A stretch of DNA of 64,000 bases from Porodaedalea pini (lineage: Eukaryota; Basidiomycota; Agaricomycetes; Hymenochaetales; Hymenochaetaceae). The stretch covers positions 315,001 to 379,000 of the forward strand of contig NBAY01000012.1 of the NCBI GenBank assembly GCA_002794775.1. The letters run 5' to 3'. The stretch's first letter is position 1, and each line of letters opens with the position of its first letter. This document shows positions 23,467 to 33,671 of this stretch, in pieces. The translations under genes and the position numbers were made by a program. Below the pieces are notes generated by a model. It was not told the DNA's origin. It saw only the letters and a list, made by a program, of their open reading frames with translations, and did no database searches.

Positions 23467-24953
23467 TCATGAGGTATCTTTATCCGCAAATTTGAATACT
23501 TCCAAAAAAGATTCGCTCTCCGAGCCCTCCTTGACTCGTATGATAGGGATAGCAGGGCTAACGCCGGCGGCATTAGCACCAAGCTGTTTACCGTGCAAAT
23601 AGTTTTGCGCATATTGCAGAGAAAGGCGGCTTTCCGCGAGCGATGCGTCGTTCCCGATCCAGACGTATACTGCGGGAGACTCGGATGCGGGGAAGTGCGA
23701 GGCGTCGATGAAAAATGCATCGGAAGATGAGAGCGCAGAGAGACTTGGTGCATCAGACACAGAGGAGAAGCGGAGAGTACCTGATGCATCTGAGATGCGG
23801 AAAAGCTTTGGAGTTGGGCGCGATGGTCTCGAAGAAGAGGTGGATTGGCGCGGTGGGAACGCTTCTGCACCTAGCATAGATAAGAAGACACCTGCACCGG
23901 ATGTACGCTCGTCTACGTGTTCATATATAGTTATTAGTTCGACAAAAGCTAAACGTGGGTATATGCCAGGGAACATACCATAGACAGTCGGCTCACATCT
24001 CCCCGGCCTATTATCCACAATGCCACGAACAAAATCCGCTGCGAGAAACCTCTCCTTCCCCGAGCTCTCCCCTGTGTTGTATTGCAGGACCTTGGTACCG
24101 AGGTCCAAGACAAACACGTCTCCCTTGTTCAGACTCTGTGCCTCTGCGGCGACTTGGCGGATGGCGATATGCGTCTTTACACTCGCACCGGAACCATGGT
24201 GTGTCGATGCGCTGATTTGGTACAGTCTACGTAGCTCAAGTGGAAGCGGATCGGATACATGGTGGAATCCCGTGGAGACGCCGCCGTGCAGGCTGATGAG
24301 ATGAGGAAAGTAGGATAGAAAACGGCTCGACTCATAGCCTTGTACCTCCCGGTATTCGATCGGCTGCCCGTGCAGATCTAGGAAAGAAAGGGAAGGGAAA
24401 TCCCAAGATCAAAAAGAATGCATTAAGGACATGTTTTAAATATAAAGCACGCGAAAACTCACGGTCGTCAAGCTCGACAGTCTTGTAAGCTGCAGTTCCA
24501 GCCTCATCTTGGCTCGTACTCTCACCAAGCCAGAAATGAAGATCATATGATAAGATGTCCGCCTCTGGTGCTTTCTTATATGTCTAAGTAGGGAAGTGAA
24601 GCCGTCAATAGAGATTTATAATAAGGCAGGATCTTACATGCAAGACAATGTACGAGTCCCCGTCATAAAACGTGCCCTTTCGGTCTTCTGGCCAGGGCAC
24701 AACGTGGAATTTCTCAATCCTCCAGATTTGGACTCCGGGCTCCTTTCCTGCTCTCTCCCAAGTTGTCTCGATGTCTCCACCATGCTCTCTGACGTGATGC
24801 TCCAGCTATGATATACAATGGAGCCATTAATGATCATAATCAGTAACCCAATCGATTGAACGATATATTCGGATCTGAACATACGTCCGAGCCAAGTAAT
24901 GCGATATTGGAGTCTTTGATGTCATATTTCGTAGGCTTGACCAGATGCTCCAT
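23467..24953 (-). CDS. Gelsolin-family actin-severing/capping protein (severin/fragmin type)
   Basis: Gelsolin-fold proteins bind actin, often in a calcium-dependent way, and cut or cap filaments. The start is ATG at 24953-24951 ([20 protein letters not shown]) and the stop is at 23469-23467; about five or six exons give roughly 390 residues. Three gelsolin domains are seen. G1 contains [29 protein letters not shown] and [21 protein letters not shown]2 contains [25 protein letters not shown] and [15 protein letters not shown]3 contains [25 protein letters not shown] and [10 protein letters not shown]. Three domains without a headpiece is the severin/fragmin layout. A LINE inserted about 110 bp upstream of the start codon, so its promoter has been displaced. 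Confidence 0.9.
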
Positions 24954-25053
24954 TTCTAAGTTATTTTCCTGATATCCAGATGTCTTTAATTAGATCACCT
25001 GCTTCGAGTTGAGGTGTTTGCACTCCATCAGAGTTGCGCTGATCCGAGTCATG

Positions 25054-25065
25054 AGCAGCAGGCAC
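25054..25065. repeat. Target-site duplication, left copy
   Basis: AGCAGCAGGCAC, identical to 31340-31351. It marks the 5' boundary of the LINE. Confidence 0.85.
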
Positions 25066-25134
25066 TTTTCTTCCTACCATCATCATCCATCGTGGGAAAA
25101 TCGCTTATCGTCTTCATCGTTCTCTCTCTCCGCT

Positions 25135-27372
25135 ATGGACAACAAAATGTTGACCAGAGCAAAAGCCTCTCTGCATAAGACAAAGTCTCTTCGTTCCCTT
25201 GTTAATCCCAAGGACCCCACCAAGTGTGAGGAGTGTAAACAGGATCTCCCCTATCACAGTCGCCAGTGTGTTAGTGGGACCGCCAAGTTATGTGCCGTTT
25301 GTGGTCGCGACAAGACCTACAACCACAACGACGCCGTATGCAACCAAGTGCAAACGAATCGTGCAAATTGGTCACCCGATGTCGAGGCGGATGAACACGC
25401 CGCCAAACTTCGTAAACAAGGGGACCTTCCCCCTACCCCGGACATTGAATCACAGAACACGCTGAAACATTCAAATTCCGAGGAGGAACACCGATCACTC
25501 CCGCCCCCCGCCCGCATTGACAACAACGCTATGGACGACGACGACCTATACGTCCCGGACACTCAGACCAGTCAAGCCCCGCAGGTTGACCAGGAAATGG
25601 CAGAAATCGACGAACAATACGATCCGGCAATCGCCGAGAATGTTAACCGTTCTTTCGCTGATCTTACCAAAGAAACAGTCAACACTATCAACACGCTTAT
25701 CTCCCAACCCACATGGTCGTCCGATAAGCCCTGGTACGATGATCCTAACCGTGCCGGATCCATCCTTGCCAATATTGGCTCTAACCTGGTATCTTGGATC
25801 AACAAATCCAACACTTTGGACGATCAGACATCCCTCCAGAACTCAGCCAACGAGAGTCTGGAAGCCTTTCATTCTACTTTCCGCATCCACTCACCATCTT
25901 TTAAGCACGTCTTTGAAAACATTTATGTTAACAGTCAAACCATTCGCGATCAGGAAATTACAGACACCATGCATGCTATGTCCAGGTCCATTCAGCACCT
26001 TTCCGCCGTCGTTTCTTCTATTTCTGAAAAAACTAACACAATCGAAAAACAGCTATCGGACGTCCCGGCTTCTTCAGCTCAGCGCTCAGCTTCTGCTAAT
26101 ACTAACATTAACAAACAGAACAATATCCTTCCTGACCCAATTGGAGTTCGTTTCGTACACGATCCCAAATTCCCTCCTCCTGGCCCTATTGCTAAACAGC
26201 GCGTTCAGACCCCGAAAAATGGAAAATCGGAATATGCAGCTGCCATCGCTAAAACTCGCATCCCGGGTTCTGGTTATCGTATGACTACAGAAGGTACCAT
26301 CATCGCACCGGATGGTTACGCTCATTCAGCACACAACGCTCCTTGCAGATCACAGACGACAATCTACCACCCAGCGGTCGAAGCAGTCGGAGTCGACCAG
26401 GATGGCTTTACCACGGTTTCGTACGCCAAAGTTGCACAGAAAAAACCTAAAACCGTCCCCACCAAAGTTGTTCGAACTACAGAACAGAACCCCCAAGGGG
26501 AAGTCTCAACCGTTCCAATTAACCGGTCTACCGGATCGGTGAATACGCGTGTTCGTAATGTTCGCCATATTTTCTTTGCACTTCCGGGCGACCTTGCCAT
26601 TCACCCTTTCACTCTTTCGGTAAAGAACTCAGTACGTGCAGGCCTTAAAGGCAACCCGCTCTTCAAACATCTCGTCATTCTCAATGTGGAATACACATCG
26701 AACAGCAATCTCCTAATCGCTTTTACTAACATTCGTTCTGATTTTGATGCACAACACAGTACCCTAGTTACCTAGCTCAACCGCATCATCAACATTTCTG
26801 GCGCAAGGGCATTCACTCCTTCGCCTCAATTCAAGATGGTCATCCCCGGCGTCCTGGTCTTCGACAAAGACACCAACCTCATTTATTCGGAGAAAGACTT
26901 ACACGACGAAATCTCTAACCTACCACAATTTGAAGGTTACGAGTTCATGTTCCCGCCCCATTTCATGTCCTCTATTGAACGTCTCAACCAACGAGACTAC
27001 TGCAATGTTTCAGTTGTCCTTAAGGATGATTCTCGTCTTTGCTTTGACCATTTCTTCCTTCATAACAACAGATCTGTCCCCGTTTTTGGCGTCATCTGCC
27101 GACTTGAGGAGATGAAAGCCCGCCCCACTATCAACCAATGCGATAATTGCCATTGATTGGGACATGCCGCTTCAAAGTGTCATTCAGTAGCACGCTGTGC
27201 GATCTGCTCTGAGCCCCACCGAACTGCCGTACACATCGCTAAGTGCGCTCCATGCACGGCAGCAAACAACCTTCAATGTGATCATTTTGCACTGTGCATC
27301 AACTGCCAGGGCAATCACAGCGCCCGTTCTTCGGAGTGTCCAGCTCGCCGTAATTATCGCTCCCCATACTAG
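25135..27372 (+). pseudogene. LINE ORF1, gag-like, interrupted by two stop codons
   Basis: One reading frame runs from ATG 25135 to TAG 27370-27372 and is broken by TAG at 26773-26775 and TGA at 27154-27156. A frame opening upstream of the left target-site repeat is genomic, so the element's own start is the ATG at 25135. Near residue 25 is a Cys/His cluster (CEECKQDLPYHSRQC, then CAVCGRDKTYNHNDAVC). The middle is Ser/Thr/Gln-rich and probably disordered. The end carries zinc-knuckle-like CCHC motifs: CDNC...GHAASKC, CAICSEPHRTAVHIAKC and CINCQGNHSARSSEC. The TGA falls inside the first knuckle. Both stops are one C-to-T change from a sense codon. Its expected role is RNA packaging in the retrotransposition particle. 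Confidence 0.85.
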
Positions 27373-27378
27373 GCGTCT

Positions 27379-30300
27379 ATGACAGACTCTATTTCAGTTT
27401 TTTCTCTGAATCTGCGCAATTCAGAACCGACTTTTGATTACCTATTACGCTCCTTCTCTTCCACCCACGCTGCACCCGATATCCTTTGCTTTCAAGAGAT
27501 TCCTACAGTCTATTCCATCGTTCCTTCCAAATTTTCTTCATCTGGTACACGCGTCTTTAATATTTGCAACTCTGCTCCTTACATTGCCTTTCGACCGACT
27601 TCTTCTGCCAAACCAAGGTGCTGTACACTTGTACACCCTCAGATTATTCATCGTGTTTCTTTATATACCCCTAATTTGTCATCCCCCAACATCACTGTCA
27701 TTTCAATTTCCTGGGACGATTTATCCCCTTTATTATTCTGGAACGTTTATAACTCTCCTTCCCTTCACAAATTTGAAGACCCTCTTCCTTCCCTTGACCT
27801 CCCTTCTAACATCTTTATCGGTGACTTTAACCGACATTCAGACCTCTGGTCTTTCCCAGAGCAATCAGTCGCTTTCCATGCATCAGCAGCCATCGTTGAC
27901 TGGATCAACGACAATGGCTTATCTGTTTGCAACCCTCCCTTTCAACACACATATTTCAACTGGTCCACCGGTTCCAAATCAATTATTGACCTTGTAATCA
28001 CCTCAGACGACTTCGCCCCTTCCCTCTTAGAACGGATTTCAATTTCCGACCCTTCCCTCGACATTTCATCAGATCATCTTCCTATTCGTTTTACTTTCGA
28101 CATTAATGAACTGGCTGCTCCTCCGCAACACCCTCTTCGATCAATTCGTTCTAGAGACTTACCCTCTTTTATTGTGGAATTTTGCGATTCAAACTTATTT
28201 TCCTTTTCATTATCAGGGGTTGAGTCCCCCAAGGCACTGGACGACCTTCTCTTTTCCCTTCATTCCCACCTTTCTAACTTCGCTACACAGTTCCTTTTCA
28301 AACGAAAACCTCGATCGTATTTTGGCCCCAACAATTGGTGGTCAGAAGCATGCTCAACCCTTTATTGCGATCACTGTTGCAACCCACGACCCGAGTCAAA
28401 AAAACTCCTAGACATCGAAATTACCCGCGCCAAGAATGCCTTTTTTGGTGCCCACCTCCAACAATCTGACGCGCATACCGCCTGGCGCAACCAGTTCTTG
28501 GGTATGGCTTGCCGCCGAGCTCCCATCGGTGCTCTCCGTATGTCTAATGGGCTATTCACCCTGACGGAATCCGATAAAGCGTCTCTCTTCTGTGAGACGT
28601 TCTTCCCACCTTTACCGCATATCCCAGAGACCATCCCTCTCCCGGATCTCTCAGAGATTCGTCCCATCGAAATGACGGACGTGCATGCTGCCCTCCATGG
28701 CATCAATCGCGAAACAAGTCCTGGCAATAGCCACATCTTGTACAAACATTTGGAGCTCCTCATCGAGCACTGCGGACAATTTTTCGTTGACCTTTTCTCT
28801 TTGTGTTTGAAAATTGGACATTTCCCACCCCTTTCAAAACGTCTCTCATTACCTTCATTCCCAAACCCAAACGCTCAGACTTTTCTGTCCCTCATGCGTT
28901 CCGTCCCATCACGCTGGTTGACACCATCGGTAAACTCTTCGAACACATTCTCTTTAACTTTCTTCAACCTTTTTTTGAGTTAAACAATCTTCTACCCGAC
29001 GCTCAACATGGGTGCCGGAAACATCGTTCTTCCCTTTCAGCCTGCTACGAATTACTTTCAACTATTCTAACCCAACCATTCAGTTATAGCGGTGGCAACA
29101 GGATGAGAGAGACACATCGTCGACACCGTTACTGGATTACTTCTATCCTTACCATTGACATTCAAGGTTTCTTTGATAACATTTCACATAATCGCCTCCT
29201 TCTAAAACTCATTAATTCCAACGTCCACCCCAACATCATTCGTGTTCTTTCAGGCTGGCTCAAAGACCGACCTATTTCTTTCCATTTCAACAATTTCTTT
29301 TCCTCCCCATTCATTAAACCTAACCGGGGAGTTCCTCAAGGGTCCCCTTTGTCCCCTCTTATTTCAGTATTCGCTGCAGCCGACATTATCACGGCTTACA
29401 ATACTCAATTTGGTCCTGACCGCCCCTTACTGGCATATATGGACGATCACCTTCTCTATTCTCATTCCCTCAGCATTTCTACCAACTTAGTATGCCTTCG
29501 CAATCAATTTCAATTCCTCTCCCTTCAATTTCAATCCCTTGGTTTATCCATTGACCCTGACGCAATTGAACTCCTTCACATCCTTCCACATCATCAATTC
29601 ACAGACACTACTTTCAAGTTTTTCTTAACTGACTCCCCTTCGTCTTCAAACGCGGCTTTATCGTTACCCAACAACCTTGTCATCCGCCCACGTCGCCACC
29701 TTACTTGGTTGGGAATTATCTTTTCTTATGATCTTTCCCCCAAGCTTCACTTCGAATCCCAAGCTAACAAAGCTCTTTCTACCTTACATCAATGTTCATT
29801 TCTTTTCAATCGGACCAACGGTGCATATCTTCAGTATGCCCGCCTTCTTTATTTTGGCTTAATTTGTTCGGTCGTCATCTATGGCGCTGTTTTCTTTCCG
29901 GATTCTCCATATATTTCCATCCTTCAAAAAGCTCAAAACCGTTTCCTTCATTTAGTTTTCAATCGTAGCGTTCACCCAGCTGTGGCAGAATCCGTTCTTT
30001 CTTGCCCACCTCTTCATCTCTTCATTCGTTCACTCTCTCAATGTTTTCTTCTATCTTATTTTGCTCATGCTGCACACCAACCCACATTATAACCAATATC
30101 TAACATCGTCACTCCTTCACAACATCCAGATCCCTAAAGTCATTTCTTTTCCTACTTTTATGTCCATTCATTCACGCCTTATTATGACTCCCATCCCTTC
30201 ATCTTCACAACGTCTCCAAGCTATTCGCGAGTTTAATTCTTTCTTCTTACACCCCCCTCCCTATCAATACTTTATCTTCACAGATGGCTCCATCATTCCA

Positions 30301-31201
30301 GACGCTGTTGGTTCCCACATCGGCGGTCACGGATTCGTTATTATGCACAATCAACAGGAACTTGCTGTCTTTTCTTCAGCAGCGCACTCTCGATCGAACA
30401 TATTGTTTGAAGAGCAGGAAGCGCTCATCGCAGCCATACGTCGTATCTCTTCTCTCCTTGCAAAATGCTCCACATCCGTACACATCCATATTGTCTCGGG
30501 TTCGCTTAATTGTCCAGCTTATCTTCTCTAACGACGCCCGACACGCGGACTTCATTATCCTTTTCCATCACCTATGCGGAATTTTCCTCGCCCTTCATCA
30601 CGAGGCCTCTCACATCACCATCCAGTGGCTCCCATCCCATCGCGGAGTACTTGGCAACTCTAAAGCTGATAAGCTGGCAAAAGACACCGCATCCAACCCT
30701 CGTCACGAGACAATCCCAGATTCGCTCCCTAACTTGAAGGCGCAAGTACAGCTCGACCTCCTTCGAGACTGGAAAGCAAACATCATAAACCTTAGGGGTC
30801 ACCACTCCATCATCGAGCCGTCCTCATTCATCCTTCACCCAACGCGATCCTTACATCCATTCTTGAAGCTTTCCCCAAGGAAGAAGATACACCATTCAGT
30901 TCAATCACGCGCTGTCAGCCTAATGCTGAACACGCTCAATTTGCATAACCGAAACCTCGAACCACGCTGCCCAGATCCTTCGTGTATCAAACATGATGTC
31001 CATCATATCCTTAATTGTTGTCCCTTTTTTGCGCTCATTCGGAACGGCCTTTTTCATCATCGATCTTTACCTTTAGCATTTGCGGACTGGTTTCGTCCAA
31101 ATAACTTTCTCCTTCTTTTACAATTTGCTTACTTTTCATTCCATCGCCCTCCGGACAGTATGCCCCTTTTATCCGACTTACCTTCATCATTTTACCTTTA
31201 A
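27379..31201 (+). pseudogene. LINE ORF2: endonuclease, reverse transcriptase, RNase H (three frame breaks)
   Basis: ATG at 27379 lies 7 bp after the ORF1 stop in the same frame. The endonuclease domain shows CFQE, IGDFNRHSDLW and SDHLPI, the family's metal and catalytic motifs. The frame shifts near 28826-28830 (one base missing in a C-rich run) into the RT, which shows ITFIPKPKRS, FRPIT, AQHGCRKHRSS, TIDIQGFFDNI, RGVPQGSPLSPL and the catalytic AYMDDHLL. It shifts again near 30070-30090 and near 30510-30520. RNase H shows FTDGS, EEQEA and WLPSHRGVLGNSKADKLAKD. The Asp expected in the IVSDS-like position reads Gly (IVSGS). A CPDPSC...H...H...C finger follows near 30970-31025. This copy should not encode an active protein. 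Confidence 0.9.
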
Positions 31202-31339
31202 TCATGATCTTCCACCCATGTTACGCTCGTTTCTACCAGTTACCATTTACCATCATTCGCGCTCTACGTAGTTCCTTTTGTTTTGTCCCGGTTCCTATGC
31301 GGTTGGTGGTCTGTTAGTAGTAGATAGCAGATATTATAA

Positions 31340-31351
31340 AGCAGCAGGCAC
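31340..31351. repeat. Target-site duplication, right copy
   Basis: AGCAGCAGGCAC, identical to 25054-25065. Its last three bases plus the following GTG form CACGTG (31349-31354). The empty site therefore contained an intact E-box that the insertion separated from the gelsolin gene. Confidence 0.85.
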
Positions 31352-32022
31352 GTGATAGTTCGATGGTGTCCGACGCGCCTTTTCATTCTTTCAGTGTGCA
31401 CCTTGAACTTCGAGTCTTCCCTGATCACAAGAGGAAATGGTATAAGCTATTTAGCTGTGCTTAAACCTCAAACTCCACAGTCAACGATCTGTGACTATTA
31501 GATGACCTGGCCGCACTGTCAGGAGTTGCGTCTGACCCCTGAAAAGGTCCAAACTATGGAGAATCTCAGACTATAAATGCTGCGGTGCTATGATGTTTTA
31601 AGTCCTAGCTCATTTTCCTACAAAGATTTTCTGGGTTGCTTTGCCCGCATCAAGTTATGTGCTCCAGTTGCTCATCATCTGCTCCAATCTTTTCCTTGCT
31701 CTGCTTGACCGCATCTATAATTGATGTTGCCGATGTACGCCGCTTTTATGTGTGCAATTCCGCTTTCAATTGGACCGTTGTGAGCTTATCCCTCCTTTAA
31801 TACTGTATTACACTGACAGTATTTACATCTTACTCCGTCTAAGGAGTTGAATTGACAACCTGCTACAATACTTTCCATTGCGCGAGATTTTTTGGTAAGC
31901 TCCTTCCCCATAGCCTGTTTTTGTATATTGAATAGTTTCTTCCGCAAGGTTCCTTTGCGGCATTCGGCTCCATGTGGATAAGAAGCTGCCGTAGCGCTGA
32001 TCAAGTCACCTTCTGATCTGTC
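31352..32022. other. Intergenic stretch after the LINE, no gene called
   Basis: About 670 bp of low coding signal. A 72-codon minus-strand frame (31786-32004) encodes a Lys-rich peptide with CKYCQC near its end; I do not recognise it. By position this stretch may hold decayed 5' sequence of the hydrolase pseudogene that follows. Confidence 0.4.
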
Positions 32023-33367
32023 GCCTACGGATGAAAACTATGGAAGACCGATCTTCTTTAACCCTGGTACATTTTATCCATACAACATGAAGATATTCAG
32101 ACTAACTTGTTGGGTTTTAGGTGGTCCGGGGCTCTGGTATAGATACTATTCTGCACTCCCCACCCTCGTTTCGTGAGGTTCTCGGTACACAACTTGAGCT
32201 TTACGGTTTCCATCCGCAAGATACATGCTATAATATCACGAACTGACAAATTGAGACGTCTCGTCCGAGATAATTTAAGTTTCCTAGGTGTCGGACGTAC
32301 TACCCCGGCTTTATTCCGTATCCGAAGACTCCGTCGAAGCAGGCACCTTTGTGCAGCGGGAGCTGGATTTAAATTCCTCTGAGTCCTCGCTGAGCAGAGC
32401 CTTCGCCCAATCTGCGATTCTTGGTAAACTTGCCATCGGACATGCACAAGATGTGGCAGAGATCGTGTCGACGGTCACTGTGGCGCGAGATGCTTAGCAT
32501 CGTCAAGGCGGCTAGACAGGATAACCTACAGTATTGGGCTTCTCGTACTTCTGTTCATCAGCTCCTCGTCAATTTTATGGATCTTTGGTTTAGACATGGG
32601 TCAGTTCTTGAAGCGACGCGAGTTGTACACCCGTGGCGGTGTCTCAATCGTACTTCACAACTCAGTTTTGCTGCGATGTTTCCGGTGTGCCCCCACTCAG
32701 TTCTATCAGTACTAGTAGTAAACCGATTTCTATGACTTCCAGGACAACGTTGGCCCTTTGACCATCGACGGAGTCGAAGACTCAGAGGCATCCCATGCAG
32801 GTAAGCCGACAGCCGTGATCAGCACCCCGCATTTTGCCACTGACAAATATAATTGACCAACAGACGACAGGACCGGCAATCTTCTCAACACAGACAACGT
32901 TCTTACAAACATCTTTGATGCCTAGCCGACTCCATGCCCTGTTGAACAAGTTACGCACCGATTCTGTGCCCCTCTTCGATTCTTCCGTTATCGACTCCGC
33001 CATCGTCGACTACGCAACTGCTCGAGACCTGATCATGTTGACGCTCCGCTCGCCGTATACACTTGGCGCCGACCTCACAACCGCTCTCGCAGTGCTCGAG
33101 CAGGGTGACGGGGGTCTCATTTACACGGGTTCGCATCCGAGCACGTTCCACAATCTCCTCGCAAATGAGTGCCCGGCACAGACAAATGAGCCGTTCGTTG
33201 TGGGTCTGGGGGAGACGACAATCGCTATCTGCCGCGGCGGTGATGATGTGACAGATAATGCGCAGAGCATCGATGTGTGGATATATCTACACTTTCGACT
33301 TGGAATGGCTTGCCGGTACTTTGTACGTATGAGTAGGCAGCCCGGCTTGTTTCCTTTGGAGGACTAG
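32023..33367 (+). pseudogene. Decayed alpha/beta hydrolase of the TAP (tripeptidyl aminopeptidase) family
   Basis: Pieces of the family appear in order but in different frames. YGRPIFFNPG lies near 32038-32067 and GVGRTTPALF near 32290. ESSLSRAFAQSAILGKLA and TVARD follow, then a one-base shift near 32490 into MLSIVKAARQDNLQYW. A remnant of the nucleophile region (GSVLEA) is next, and FAAMFP spliced to DNVGPLTIDGVEDSE. The last exon (from about 32865) reads LMPSRLHALLNKLRTDSVPL, DYATARDLIMLTLRSPYTLG and LAVLEQGDGGLIYT, and ends at TAG 33365-33367. The nucleophile elbow is degraded, with extra unrelated sequence beside it, and the C-terminal TAP domain with the catalytic His is missing. Live relatives are secreted or intracellular serine peptidases/hydrolases. 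Borders are approximate. Confidence 0.75.
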
Positions 33368-33671
33368 GTAGCACTGGCTGCGCCTGATCAGAGGTTGGAT
33401 AATTCGAACTGTTTATCGTTTATCGTCTCAATAGTACGCTGGAGCATTCGTTCCAGATATGAGGTATACTCACGCGTCTTCAGGTTCTTTCGCGCAGAAC
33501 ACAAGTTTCCTGTTGTGGGGCATGCCGTTCATAAGCACGGTCACATGACAGTGACGCGTACGAAATGTTGCGACGCGGCTCCGAATTTGAGATAATTGCA
33601 CCGCCAGCTCGAATGCTTTCCCAAACCGATACAAGTCAAGAGATTGAAATGCGCATTAAATGGCTGGACGT
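33368..33671. other. Short convergent 3' region
   Basis: These 304 bp lie between the end of the hydrolase pseudogene and the stop codon of the amine oxidase gene. I see no gene. Confidence 0.45.

Larger units (their letters stand above)
25066..31339 (+). mobile_element. Non-LTR retrotransposon (LINE) with endonuclease, RT and RNase H
   Basis: This 6.27 kb element is bounded exactly by a 12-bp direct repeat (25054-25065 and 31340-31351). It carries ORF1 (gag-like, Cys-rich) and ORF2 (apurinic-type endonuclease, reverse transcriptase, RNase H, C-terminal Cys/His finger). No long terminal repeats were found. The 3' end is TA-rich, with GTTAGTAGTAGATAGC near 31312-31327, rather than a long poly(A). 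Domain order with RNase H fits the Tad1/I-like groups known in fungi, but I cannot place it to a clade. The 5' end appears near full length, since ORF1 starts 69 bp inside. Coding capacity is lost: two in-frame stops in ORF1 and three frame breaks in ORF2. Confidence 0.93.

Noticed and set aside
25009..25134. Upstream in-frame extension of LINE ORF1
   Set aside because: It opens before the left target-site duplication, in host DNA, so it cannot be part of the element. ORF1 starts at 25135.
28803..28830. Programmed frameshift in LINE ORF2
   Set aside because: Three separate frame breaks and two stop codons elsewhere in the element point to decay; one missing C-run base explains this break.
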